This document shows, piece by piece, positions 41,218 to 49,748 of a stretch of 64,000 nt of DNA; position 1 is the stretch's first letter; each line of letters begins with the position of its first letter. Made by a program: the position numbers and the translations under genes. The DNA is from VRUE01 sp036266075 (lineage in GTDB: Bacteria > Actinomycetota > Thermoleophilia > Solirubrobacterales > 70-9), in contig DATANV010000030.1 in NCBI GenBank assembly GCA_036266075.1, positions 1 to 64,000 of the forward strand, written 5' to 3'. The notes under the pieces were generated by a model. That model saw nothing but the letters and a program-made list of their open reading frames with translations. It was not told where the DNA came from and searched no databases.

Positions 41218-42093
41218 TTAAAAGCTGCGCTCCGCGAGCCGCTCGTAGGCCTCGACGTACTTGGCCCGCGTCTGCTCGATCACGTCGGGCGGCAGCTCGG
41301 GCGCCGGCGGCCTGTGGTCCCAGCCGGCCGCGTCGGCCCAGTCGCGGACGAACTGCTTGTCGAAGGATGGCTGCGTCTTGCCGGGTTCGTAGCGGTCGGC
41401 GGGCCAGAAGCGCGAGGAGTCGGGGGTGAGGACCTCGTCGGCGAGGACGATCTCGGCGCCGGCGTGGCGGCCGAACTCGAACTTGGTATCGGCGAGGATG
41501 ATCCCCCGCTCCGCCGCGTGCTCGGCGCCGCGCTTGTAGACCTCGATCGAGATCCGCCGCAGCTCCTCCATCAGTGCCCGGTCGCCGACGATCTCTGCCG
41601 CCCGCTCGAAGTCGACGTTCTCGTCGTGGTCGCCGATCTCGGCCTTGGTCGCGGGGGTGAAGATCGGCTCCGGCAGCTTGTCGGACTCGAGCAGGTTGGG
41701 CGGCAGCTCGATCCCGCAGACCGCGCCGCCGGCCTTGTATTCCTTCCAGCCCGAGCCGGAGAGGTAGCCGCGCACGACGCACTCGACCGGGTACATCTCC
41801 AGCCGCCGCACCCGCATCGCCCGTTCGGCGACCTCCTCCGGCACGTCGTTCGAGAGGAAGTGATTGGGGACGATGTCGCCGGTCAGCTCGAACCAGAATT
41901 CCGATATCCGGTTCAGGACCTTGCCCTTGTCGGGCACCGGCGTCGGCATCACCACGTCGTAGATCGAGATCCGGTCGGAGGCGACCATCAGCAAGTCGTC
42001 CTCCCACTCGTAGATCTCGCGCACCTTCCCGGAGGAGTGGAGCTTTAGATCTGCCACGGCGGTCGGCACGGAGCCGATGCTAGCTATCCGCAC
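41218..42093 (-). CDS. purC: SAICAR synthetase
   Basis: The product is 291 aa if the GTG at 42093 is used; an internal GTG (VADLKLHSSGK) is equally plausible because neither has a clear ribosome-binding site. SSGKVREIYEWEDDLLMVASDRISIYD, KGKVLNRISEFWF, ECVVRGYLSGSGWKEY, ILADTKFEFG and EVLTPDSSRFWP are conserved. It starts the purC-purS-purQ-purL block. Divergent from the P450 gene. Confidence 0.96.
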   Translation of the reverse strand: MRIASIGSVPTAVADLKLHSSGKVREIYEWEDDLLMVASDRISIYDVVMPTPVPDKGKVLNRISEFWFELTGDIVPNHFLSNDVPEEVAERAMRVRRLEMYPVECVVRGYLSGSGWKEYKAGGAVCGIELPPNLLESDKLPEPIFTPATKAEIGDHDENVDFERAAEIVGDRALMEELRRISIEVYKRGAEHAAERGIILADTKFEFGRHAGAEIVLADEVLTPDSSRFWPADRYEPGKTQPSFDKQFVRDWADAAGWDHRPPAPELPPDVIEQTRAKYVEAYERLAERSF

Positions 42094-42134
42094 GGCGCAG
42101 CCGTGGACTGGCTCGCCAGCCAGTTTCGTAGACT

Positions 42135-43466
42135 GTGCCGGTGCCGCTGCCGCCCGAACCGAAGAGCCCGCCGTTGGTGCAGACGCTGAGATGGGCGTTC
42201 AGGCCGCTGCCCTTCATGCAGGAGTGCCGCGAGCGCTACGGCGACTCGTTCAGCGTCAAGTTCCTCGGCTTCGAGCGGCCGATGGTGATGATCTCCGACC
42301 CGGCGGCGATCAAGGCTCTCTATACCGAGCGTGAGCACGGCCTGCCGCCGGGGCGCAACATCGTGCTGGAGCCGATCCTTGGCTCGCGCTCGCTGCTGCT
42401 GCTCGAGGGCAGCGAGCACCTCGCCCGCCGCCGCGTGATGCTGCCGCCGTTCCACGGCGAGCGGATGCGCTCCTACGAGCCGCTGTTGGCCGAGATCGTC
42501 GACCGCGAGATCGATTCCTGGCCGCTCGAGGAGGAGTTCCGGATCCACCCGCGGATGCAGGCCATCACCCTGGAGCTGATCCTGCGCGTCGTCTTCGGCG
42601 TCGCCGAAGGGCCGCGCCTGGAGCGCCTGCGCACCCTGCTTGCCCGCGTGCTCGACGAGACCGCCTCGCCGTTCACCCAGCTGATCGGCCTGGCGACCCG
42701 GCGCTTCGGCAGCCGTGGACCGTGGGCCAAATTCGAAGGGCAGCTGAAGGCGGTCGACGAGCTGCTCTACGCCGAGATCGCCGAACGCCGCGCCGCCGGC
42801 GGCCTGGAGGAGCGCGACGACATCCTCTCGGCGCTGATGCTCGCCCACTTCGAGGACGGCGGCGCGATGAGCGACACCGAGCTGCGCGATCAGCTGATGA
42901 CCCTGCTGCTGGCCGGCCACGAGACGACCGCGACGGCCTTGGCGTGGACCTTCGACCTGCTGCTGCGCCACCCGGTCGAGCTGCAACGGCTGCGCGACTC
43001 GATCGAGGCCGGCGAGGACGACTACATGCGGGCGACGATCTCCGAGTCGCTGCGGCTGCGGCCGGTGGTGCCGCTGGCCGGCCGCCGCCTCAGCAAGGAG
43101 CTGGTCGCCGACGGGCTGACGCTGCCGGCCGGCACCGACGTGACGCCGGCGATCTGGCTGGCTCATACCCGCGCCGACGTCTACCCCCAGCCCTTCGCCT
43201 TTCGGCCGGAGCGCTTCATCGAGGACCCGCCGGAGACCTACGCCTGGGTCCCGTTCGGCGGCGGCGTCCGCCGCTGCCTCGGCGCCGCCTTCGCGGAGTT
43301 CGAGATGCGGATCGTGCTGCGCGAGGTGCTGAGCCGCTGCGAGCTGCGCAAGGCCAGTCCCGAGCCGGAGAAGATCGGCCGCCGCAACATCACCCTCTCA
43401 CCCAAGCATGGCACTCCCGTGGTCGTGCTCGATCGCCGCCCGGCCCGGGAGTTGGCCGCCGCATAA
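42135..43466 (+). CDS. Cytochrome P450
   Basis: The product is 443 aa with a GTG start. The I-helix oxygen-binding motif LLLAGHETTATAL, K-helix ESLRLRP (ExxR), FRPERFIEDP and the heme loop FGGGVRRCLGAAFAE with the thiolate Cys are all intact. No membrane anchor is seen; it is a soluble bacterial type with an N-terminus reminiscent of CYP4/CYP110-like enzymes. The redox partner and substrate are not indicated by the neighbours. It converges on the glutaredoxin-like gene through a palindromic element. Confidence 0.95.
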   Translation: MPVPLPPEPKSPPLVQTLRWAFRPLPFMQECRERYGDSFSVKFLGFERPMVMISDPAAIKALYTEREHGLPPGRNIVLEPILGSRSLLLLEGSEHLARRRVMLPPFHGERMRSYEPLLAEIVDREIDSWPLEEEFRIHPRMQAITLELILRVVFGVAEGPRLERLRTLLARVLDETASPFTQLIGLATRRFGSRGPWAKFEGQLKAVDELLYAEIAERRAAGGLEERDDILSALMLAHFEDGGAMSDTELRDQLMTLLLAGHETTATALAWTFDLLLRHPVELQRLRDSIEAGEDDYMRATISESLRLRPVVPLAGRRLSKELVADGLTLPAGTDVTPAIWLAHTRADVYPQPFAFRPERFIEDPPETYAWVPFGGGVRRCLGAAFAEFEMRIVLREVLSRCELRKASPEPEKIGRRNITLSPKHGTPVVVLDRRPARELAAA

Positions 43467-43469
43467 GCG

Positions 43470-43576
43470 GCTCATCCCGGTAGGGGTGAAGCGTCTTGTA
43501 CTTTTTTTTGCGGGACGTTCTAGGACGGCCCCCATCGGTCTTCAAAAAAGTTAAGCGGAACCCTACTGGGATGAGC
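43470..43576. repeat. Palindromic intergenic element, copy B
   Basis: The left arm GCTCATCCCGGTAGGGGT is complementary to the right arm ACCCTACTGGGATGAGC, one base shorter with one substitution. Inside, GCGTCTTGTAC and CAAAAAAGTTAAGCGGA match the other copies, while the middle is diverged. It spans the gap between convergent stop codons and covers the glutaredoxin-like stop. Confidence 0.9.
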
Positions 43577-43862
43577 TCTTAGCCACCGGATGCTCCCCCG
43601 CCCAGCGCGCGATCGTGCCCGACCCGGAGACCACCTCGCCGTCCTCGAGCATCAGGATCGGCACCTCGTTGGTGCCGCTCAGCTCGCGGACCTCGGCCCG
43701 CTCGTCCTCGCGGCTGCCCCAGGTCCAGGGCATCAGCCGGTAGCCGCCGACGACCTTGATCTCGTACTCGTAGCCCGCCGCGTCGAGCGCCTTCGCCGCC
43801 TTGGCGCACGGATGCGCGAACGCTGGCCCCCGTTTCTTCTGCCCGCAGGTGTAGAGGATCAC
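43563..43862 (-). CDS. Glutaredoxin/GST N-terminal-like small protein
   Basis: The product is 99 aa. MILYTCGQKKRGPAFAHPCAK starts a thioredoxin-like fold; AAGYEYEIKVVGG, NEVPILMLEDGEVVSGSG (cis-Pro and GSH-binding turn) and IARWAGEHP complete a GST N-domain pattern. The usual CPxC is absent: the first Cys is followed by GQKK. It may therefore act as a thiol transferase with one Cys or as a non-redox adaptor. Its stop lies inside the palindromic element. Confidence 0.8.
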   Translation of the reverse strand: MILYTCGQKKRGPAFAHPCAKAAKALDAAGYEYEIKVVGGYRLMPWTWGSREDERAEVRELSGTNEVPILMLEDGEVVSGSGTIARWAGEHPVAKSSSQ

Positions 43863-43937
43863 GCGCGCAGCCTAGCGCCCCTGCAGTCCGCCCGGGGCCG
43901 TGGGGTCCGCCTAGCCAAATGCTACGCTCGTAGCACA

Positions 43938-44198
43938 ATGGTAGAAGTAGCAACCAGAGAGTTGAGGAATGACACTGCGGGCGTCCTGCGCCGCGTCGAG
44001 GGCGGCGAGACCGTCGTGATCACCGTGCGCGGCAAGCCCGTCGCCGATCTGGTGCCGCACCGGACCGACCAGCCCCGATGGATGCCGCGCGACGAGCTCA
44101 TCGAGCTCTTGAAGACGCATTCCGCCGACCCTGGCCTGCGCGACGATCTCAAGCGCATCGCGGGTGAGACGACGGATGACCTCGGCCCGATTCTGTGA
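43938..44198 (+). CDS. Phd/YefM-type antitoxin
   Basis: The product is 86 aa. VATRELRNDTAGVLRRVEGGE and TVVITVRGKPVADLVP form the Phd/YefM DNA-binding domain, followed by a helical toxin-binding tail (DELIELLKTHSADPGLRDDL). The stop overlaps the GTG of a PIN-domain toxin gene, giving a classical antitoxin-first pair. Confidence 0.92.
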   Translation: MVEVATRELRNDTAGVLRRVEGGETVVITVRGKPVADLVPHRTDQPRWMPRDELIELLKTHSADPGLRDDLKRIAGETTDDLGPIL

Positions 44199-44605
44199 AT
44201 GCCCCGTCGTCCCTTCGCGGCCTGCTCGATACCTCTGTCTTCGTGGCGATCGAGAGCGGTAGGGCTCTACGCGCCGAGGCCATGCCGCTGACGGGCGCCG
44301 TCTCGGTTGTCACCAAGGCGGAGCTCCGTGCCGGCATTTTCGCGGCGGACGACATCGCGACGCGCGATCGGAGGATCAAGACCCTGGAACTCGTGAACCG
44401 AATCCGGCTCCTCCCGGTCGACGACGAAGTCTCCAGTGCCTGGGCACAGATGCGCGCCTATCTCGCGGCATCGGGCCGCCAGGTGGACGCCAACGACATG
44501 TGGATCGCCGCGACTGCCGCAGCGCACGAGATCCCGGTCGTCACCCAGGATGCCGACTTCGACGCGCTCGATGGCGTCGCCGGTTTGACCGTGATCCCCG
44601 TCTGA
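44195..44605 (+). CDS. VapC-type PIN-domain toxin ribonuclease
   Basis: The product is 136 aa from GTG 44195. The PIN acidic residues are visible: LLDTSVFVAIESG (first Asp), VTKAELRAGI (Glu), VDANDMWIAATAA (Asp) and VTQDADFDAL (Asp). It is probably a Mg-dependent tRNA/rRNA endonuclease neutralised by the preceding antitoxin. It ends one base before the purB stop codon on the other strand. Confidence 0.93.
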   Translation: MNAPSSLRGLLDTSVFVAIESGRALRAEAMPLTGAVSVVTKAELRAGIFAADDIATRDRRIKTLELVNRIRLLPVDDEVSSAWAQMRAYLAASGRQVDANDMWIAATAAAHEIPVVTQDADFDALDGVAGLTVIPV

Positions 44606-44606
44606 G

Positions 44607-45905
44607 TCAGTCCCGCAGCGCTTCGAGGCGCTCGAAGACCGTGGGGACGTGGGTCAGGTAGGCGCCGTAGTCAAAGACGGCGTCGAGGTCGAGGTCCGGC
44701 GCGGCCTCGGCGAGAAGGTCACGGAACTCGGTGCCGGTGTCCCAGGCGCGCTGGGCGTTCTCCTGGACGACGCGGTAGGCGTCGTCGCGGGTCATGCCGC
44801 TCTCGACCAACGCCGTCAGGGCGCGCTGGCTGAACAGCGCACCGTGGGTCAGCTCGAGGTTGGCGCGCATGCGGTCGGCCCGGATCGTCATCTGGGCCGC
44901 CACCTTGGCCGCCAGGTCCTGCATGTAGTCGAGGGCGATCGTCGCGTCGGGGAGGATCACCCGCTCGGCACCCGAGTGGGAGATGTCGCGCTCGTGCCAG
45001 AGGGCGACGTTCTCCAGGCCGGTCTGGGCGTAGCCCCGCAGCACCCGGGCCAGGCCGGTGATCCGCTCGGTTCGGATCGGGTTGCGCTTGTGCGGCATCG
45101 CCGAGGAGCCCTTCTGGCCGGCGGCGAACGGCTCCTCGACCTCCCGCACCTCGGTGCGCTGCAGGTTGCGGACCTCGGTCGCGAAGCGCTCCAGCCCGGC
45201 ACCGGCGATTGCGATCGCCGAGGTCAGCGCCGCGTGGCGGTCGCGCGGCACGACCTGGGTTGCGACGTCCTCGCGCCGCAGCCCCAGCCGCTCCATCACC
45301 CGCGCCTCGACCGCCGGCGGCACCGAGGCATAGGTCCCGACCGCGCCGGAGAGCTTGCCGAAGCGCAGCTGCTCGAAGGCGTCGGCGAGGCGAGCGAGGT
45401 TGCGGTCGGCCTCGAAGGCGAAGCCGGCGAGGCGCAGACCGAAGGTCGTCGGCTCGGCGTGGACGCCGTGGGTGCGGCCGACGCAGAGGGTGTCGCGGTG
45501 CTCCAGCGCCCGCGCGATCAGCGCGTCGCGGTAGGCGCTCGCGCTCGCGAGGACGACCTCGCCAGCCTGGCGCAGCTGCAGGGCCAGCGCCGTGTCGAGC
45601 ACGTCGGAGGAGGTCAGGCCGTAGTGGATCCAGCGGCCGTGGTCGCCGAGCGAGCCGGCGACCACGTCGACGAAGGCGGCGACGTCGTGGTCGGTGACCC
45701 GCTCGCGCTCCTCCACCGCCTCGACGGTGAAGGTGGCCTTCTCGCGCGCCGCCGCGGCCGCCTCGGCCGGCACGGCGCCCTCCTCCGCCCAGGCCTCGGT
45801 CGCCGCCAGCTCGACCTCGAGCCAGCACTCCAGCTTCCGCTGCGGCGACCAAACGGCGCCGACCTCATCGCGGGTATATCTGGAGATCACCGGCGGGCCG
45901 CCCAC
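44607..45905 (-). CDS. purB: Adenylosuccinate lyase
   Basis: The product is 432 aa with a GTG start (an internal GTG at MISRY is possible). The fumarase-superfamily signature GQKGSSAMPHKRNP is intact. Other features are HYGLTSSDVLDTALAL, GRTHGVHAEPTTFG, KLSGAVGTYASVPP and ALWHERDISHSGAERV. It acts twice in purine synthesis, on SAICAR and on adenylosuccinate. It starts 4 bases after the purE stop. Confidence 0.97.
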   Translation of the reverse strand: MGGPPVISRYTRDEVGAVWSPQRKLECWLEVELAATEAWAEEGAVPAEAAAAAREKATFTVEAVEERERVTDHDVAAFVDVVAGSLGDHGRWIHYGLTSSDVLDTALALQLRQAGEVVLASASAYRDALIARALEHRDTLCVGRTHGVHAEPTTFGLRLAGFAFEADRNLARLADAFEQLRFGKLSGAVGTYASVPPAVEARVMERLGLRREDVATQVVPRDRHAALTSAIAIAGAGLERFATEVRNLQRTEVREVEEPFAAGQKGSSAMPHKRNPIRTERITGLARVLRGYAQTGLENVALWHERDISHSGAERVILPDATIALDYMQDLAAKVAAQMTIRADRMRANLELTHGALFSQRALTALVESGMTRDDAYRVVQENAQRAWDTGTEFRDLLAEAAPDLDLDAVFDYGAYLTHVPTVFERLEALRD

Positions 45906-45909
45906 CGCG

Positions 45910-46410
45910 CTAGCAATTGACTATCCGCACCGCGAGCAGCCCGGCGTTCTTGGCCCCGTCGATGGCGACGCAGGCGACCGGCACGCCGGGCGGCATCTGC
46001 ACGGCCGAGAGCAGCGCGTCGAGGCCGCCGAGGCTCTTGCCGAGGATCGGCACGCCGATCACCGGCAGGTCGGTGTGGGCAGCGGCGACGCCGGGCAGCG
46101 CCGCCGACATCCCGGCCCCGGCGATGATCACCTTCAGCCCCCGCATCCGCGCGTTGTGGCAGTACTCGCGGACCAGCTCGGGATCGCGGTGGGCGCTCAT
46201 CACCCGCACCTCGTAGCTGACGCCGGCCTCGTGCAGAGCGGCGCCGGCCGGTTGCATCTTCGGCTTGTCGTTCTTCGAGCCCATGATGATCCCGACCAGG
46301 GGCTCGTCGACCTGGATCTCCTCGAACGCCTCCTCGACCGCCGGCAGCGTCGCCGCCGGGGCCGGCTCACTGGAGCCGCTCGGCTGCGGCTCCTCTGAGA
46401 TCTCGCTCAT
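45910..46410 (-). CDS. purE: N5-carboxyaminoimidazole ribonucleotide mutase
   Basis: The product is 166 aa from ATG 46408-46410 with GAGG about 9 nt upstream. VGIIMGSKNDKPKMQPA, VSYEVRVMSAHRDPELV, VIIAGAGMSAALPGVAAAHT, LPVIGVPI and ALLSAVQMPPGVPVACVAI are the class I PurE pattern. An acidic, low-complexity N-terminal extension of about 45 residues is unusual for this short enzyme. The partner purK is not in the window. Confidence 0.95.
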   Translation of the reverse strand: MSEISEEPQPSGSSEPAPAATLPAVEEAFEEIQVDEPLVGIIMGSKNDKPKMQPAGAALHEAGVSYEVRVMSAHRDPELVREYCHNARMRGLKVIIAGAGMSAALPGVAAAHTDLPVIGVPILGKSLGGLDALLSAVQMPPGVPVACVAIDGAKNAGLLAVRIVNC

Positions 46411-46429
46411 CTCTTCCTCTCTGGGGTCG

Positions 46430-47704
46430 TCAACTGGGTACTCGCTCGACCGCGCGGGCGGCAATGTCGGAGCGGATCTGCATTCCGTCGAAGGAGATCC
46501 GCGCAGCCGCATCGTATGCCCGTTCGCGTGCCTCGGCCGGGCCGGGTCCCAGCGCGGTCACGTTCAGAACGCGTCCCCCCGCGGTGACGATCTCGCCGTC
46601 GCGCCCGGCGGTCCCCGCGTGGGTCACCTCGGCGAGCTGCGCCGCCTCGGCAAGGCCGGCGATCGCATCGCCCTTGGAGGAGGATTCCGGGTAGCCGGCT
46701 GAGGCCAGCACCAGGGTCACCGCCCACTCCTCGCCGAACTCGGCCTCGACGCCGGCCAAGCCGCCCGGCTCGCGCGCGGCCAGGCAGAGGTCGACGAGGT
46801 CGGAGCGCAGCCGCGGCAGGACGGCCTGCGTCTCGGGATCGCCGAAGCGAACGTTGAACTCGAGCACCTTCGGCCCGGCGGGGCCGACCATCAGGCCCGC
46901 GTAGAGGACCCCGCGGAACGGCGTGCCGCGGCGCGCCATCGCGGCGACCATCGGCCGGTGGACGCCGTCGACGATCTCCTCGACCTCCGCCGCGCCGAAG
47001 CCCGGCACCGGCGAGTAGCTGCCCATGCCGCCGGTGTTCGGTCCCTCGTCGCCGTCGAAGATTCGCTTGTAGTCCTGGGCCGGCGCCAGCGGCATGACGT
47101 TCTCGCCGTCGCAGAGGGCGAGCAGCGAGAGCTCCTCGCCCTCGAGGAACTCCTCCAGGACGACCGCCGTCTCGCCGAAACGGCGCTCGGTGAAGAAGAC
47201 GTCGGCCGCCTCGCGGGCCTCGGCCTCGGAGGCGCAGATCAGCACCCCCTTGCCGGCGGCGAGGCCGTCGGCCTTCAGTACCAGCGGGTAGGAGGCGCCG
47301 GCGAGATGCTCCACGGCCTCCTCGCGGCTGCGGAGCAGGACGTGGGACGCGGTCGGCACGCCGGCCTCCTTCATCAGCTCCTTGGCGAAGGCCTTGGAGC
47401 CCTCCAGCTCGGCCGCCGCGGCGCTCGGGCCGAATGCGGGCACCCCGGCTGCCTCCAGCGCGTCGACCGCGCCCGCCACCAGTGGCGCCTCGGGTCCGAC
47501 GACCGCTAGCTCGACGGCGCGGTCGCGCGCTGCGTCGACGATCGTCTCGACGTCCTCGGCGCCGACTCCGGGCAGGCACTCGGCGTCGGCGGCGATGCCG
47601 GCGTTCCCCGGCGCACAGATCAACTCCGGCGTCTGCGGGGAGCGGGCCAGCGCCCGCACGATCGCGTGCTCGCGCCCGCCGCCTCCTACGACCAGGATCC
47701 GCAA
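46430..47704 (-). CDS. purD: Phosphoribosylamine-glycine ligase
   Basis: The product is 424 aa starting with TTG 47702-47704, with GGAGGA just upstream. MRILVVGGGGREHAIV, VVGPEAPLVAGAVD, VLKADGLAAGKGV, DYKRIFDGDEGPNTGGMGSY and FNVRFGDPETQAVLP are conserved ATP-grasp features. It follows the GYD gene by 9 bp and precedes purE by 19 bp in one operon. Confidence 0.97.
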   Translation of the reverse strand: MRILVVGGGGREHAIVRALARSPQTPELICAPGNAGIAADAECLPGVGAEDVETIVDAARDRAVELAVVGPEAPLVAGAVDALEAAGVPAFGPSAAAAELEGSKAFAKELMKEAGVPTASHVLLRSREEAVEHLAGASYPLVLKADGLAAGKGVLICASEAEAREAADVFFTERRFGETAVVLEEFLEGEELSLLALCDGENVMPLAPAQDYKRIFDGDEGPNTGGMGSYSPVPGFGAAEVEEIVDGVHRPMVAAMARRGTPFRGVLYAGLMVGPAGPKVLEFNVRFGDPETQAVLPRLRSDLVDLCLAAREPGGLAGVEAEFGEEWAVTLVLASAGYPESSSKGDAIAGLAEAAQLAEVTHAGTAGRDGEIVTAGGRVLNVTALGPGPAEARERAYDAAARISFDGMQIRSDIAARAVERVPS

Positions 47705-47713
47705 GCGCTCCTC

Positions 47714-47995
47714 CTACAGCGACTCGGACAGCTCGCCGGCCGGCATCGCCGCGAGCGTCTGGCTCGTCATCGTGCCCCGTGAGCCCAGCTCGACCGAGAC
47801 CTTGGCCATCGTCTTCTCGTCGGGGGCCTCGACGATCGTCACGAAGTCGTACTGCCCGAGGGTGGCGTACTGCTGCAACACCTTGGCGCCGATCTGTTCG
47901 ACCTCTTCGTTCACCTCGGCGACCCGCCCCGGATTGTTCTTCAGGGTGCGGATTCCCTCGGCGGTCAGGTTCGTGAGCATCACATAGGTAGGCAT
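47714..47995 (-). CDS. GYD domain protein
   Basis: The product is 93 aa. MPTYVMLTNLTAEGIRTLK, QYATLGQYDFVTIVEAPDEK and SVELGSRGTMTSQTLAAM fit the GYD family of small ferredoxin-like fold proteins; QYD stands in the usual GYD/GxYD position. Function unknown. It leads the purD-purE-purB operon, which makes a link to purine metabolism possible but unproven. Confidence 0.88.
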   Translation of the reverse strand: MPTYVMLTNLTAEGIRTLKNNPGRVAEVNEEVEQIGAKVLQQYATLGQYDFVTIVEAPDEKTMAKVSVELGSRGTMTSQTLAAMPAGELSESL

Positions 47996-48092
47996 CGGTC
48001 TCTCCTCGTCGCACTGTCTACGGGGATTTCGAGCCTACGCTAATCCTCGCGGGCGAGGAAGGGGGCAGGGGTGTCCCTCCCGCTCGCTGGGC

Positions 48093-49748
48093 TCAACCGT
48101 CGTAGCCGACGTGTACGTGATCGCAGTGGTCCGCGCGGGCGAAGGCGGGGCCGGGACCATCGACGTCGAAGCAGTAGATGAGCTCGGTTGGCATCGCGGG
48201 GGAGGGCAGCTGTGAGAGCGTGGTCGCGAGCTGCGCGCAGGGCGCCGTCGGGGCGGTGTCGGTGCAAGAGACGCCGTCGACCGCGGCGATGTCCATCGCA
48301 CGGCCGAAGTAATGGTTGGAGACGTTGCCTTCGACGGTGTACTGCGAGTGGTCGGAGCGCAGGGCGGAGATCGTGATCTGGTGCGACTGGGTGATCGCCC
48401 CGATCAGCCCGACGATGCGCGGGTCGATCGCGCCGCTGTCGAGGTCCTGTTTCTCCAGCTCGTTGGAGAGCGTCAGGTTTTCCCACTCGATCGGTGCCAT
48501 CACCGCGTTGGGTAGGGCCAGCGCCCACTCGACCTCGCTGACCTTGCACCTGCCTTCCAACTGCGCGGCCTCCGCCATCACCGAATCGACGTACCACTGC
48601 GCGTGGTTGTGCTCGAAGAGGCCGGCGCGCAGGCCGCCCTGAGCCCAGAACAGGCGTGCCAGGGTCGCGGTCGCGTCGGCCGGGTCGCCGCGGCGGATGC
48701 GCCCGTCGGCGTCGCCGTCCACCGCGTAGCGTCGCCACTCGCTGCCATCGAGGCCGAGCGGTCCGCTGCGCTTCAGTTCTTTCGCGTCCATGCCGTGGCC
48801 GAAGTTCGACTCCAGCCGGGCGACCGAGGCCAGCGCCCAGACGCCGCGCTTGCCGAGCCCGTAACGCGCGGCGGCGCTCTCGAAGGCGTCGAGGTACTCG
48901 ACCGGGATGCGCTTGCGCCAGCGCTTTGGTGCCACGCAGCTCAGCACCTGCAGCTTCGGGGTTAGTTCGAAAGCGCCCGCCACCGCGTTGCCGAGCTGGC
49001 TGTAGCACTGGGCGTCGGCGAGCACGTCGGCGACGTACCAGTCGGCGTGGTTATAGGCGTAGATCGCGCCGTAGACGTCGGCCGGCATGCCGGCGGCGCT
49101 GAGATAGGCGGCGGCGGAGAAGATCGCGTCTTCGGGGTTGTAGGGGTCGCGCACCCCGTCGCCGTTGGCGTCGACGCCGTACGTTTCCCAGGTCGAAGGC
49201 ATGAACTGCATCCAGCCGATCGCGCCCGCCGAGGAGACGTTGAGGTTGGTGCCGAAGGCGGTCTCGATCCCGTTGATCGCCGCGAGGATGCTGGCGCCCT
49301 GCGGGCCGAGGCCGTAGGTATCGGAGGCGCGCTGGTAGACCGGCACGAGGATCGCCGGCACACCGGCTGGCGCACAGCTCGAGCTGGGCAGCGTCGGGAT
49401 GGCGAAGGCAGCCGACGGTCCGGGCACCGCTTCGGTGGCGCCCTCCTCGCCCTCCTGTTCGCTGGGTGCGGGGCTCGACTGCGACTCGGGCTTGGCGGTG
49501 ACGCCGCCGCTTTCCGGCTCGGGCGACGGTTCAGGAGCGGCGAGGGCGTCGCCGCGTTGTACGGACGTCACCGGGGCTGGGGCTTCGGTCTGGCTGGCGG
49601 CGGGCGGCGGTTCGCCGGCACCTTCCGCAACCGGCGGGCCGCCGAAGGCGGCGGGGGGTGCGGCCGAGGGCGCAGCCTGAGCGGCCGCCGCGCTTAGAGC
49701 GAGGAGCAGCGTCAGCGCCGCCAGCATCCCTGCCGCGCGGCGGCTCAT
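48093..49748 (-). CDS. Secreted lytic transglycosylase-like protein
   Basis: The product is 551 aa from ATG 49748, which overlaps the preceding stop (ATGA). Signal peptide MLAALTLLLALSAAAAQA. A Pro/Glu/Ala-rich linker (to about 115) leads to an SLT/MltB-like domain: AINGIETAFGTNLNVSSAG (catalytic Glu), AIGWMQFMPSTWETYGVD, DPYNPEDAIFSAAAYL and AIYAYNHADWYV. A second half-domain repeats parts of this (SVARLESNFGHGMD, FEHNHAQWYV). The C-terminus (NHYFGRAMDIAAVDG, DHCDHVHVGYDG) resembles a D,D-peptidase/peptidase M15-like fold. Probably a cell-wall remodelling enzyme. Confidence 0.88.
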   Translation of the reverse strand: MSRRAAGMLAALTLLLALSAAAAQAAPSAAPPAAFGGPPVAEGAGEPPPAASQTEAPAPVTSVQRGDALAAPEPSPEPESGGVTAKPESQSSPAPSEQEGEEGATEAVPGPSAAFAIPTLPSSSCAPAGVPAILVPVYQRASDTYGLGPQGASILAAINGIETAFGTNLNVSSAGAIGWMQFMPSTWETYGVDANGDGVRDPYNPEDAIFSAAAYLSAAGMPADVYGAIYAYNHADWYVADVLADAQCYSQLGNAVAGAFELTPKLQVLSCVAPKRWRKRIPVEYLDAFESAAARYGLGKRGVWALASVARLESNFGHGMDAKELKRSGPLGLDGSEWRRYAVDGDADGRIRRGDPADATATLARLFWAQGGLRAGLFEHNHAQWYVDSVMAEAAQLEGRCKVSEVEWALALPNAVMAPIEWENLTLSNELEKQDLDSGAIDPRIVGLIGAITQSHQITISALRSDHSQYTVEGNVSNHYFGRAMDIAAVDGVSCTDTAPTAPCAQLATTLSQLPSPAMPTELIYCFDVDGPGPAFARADHCDHVHVGYDG

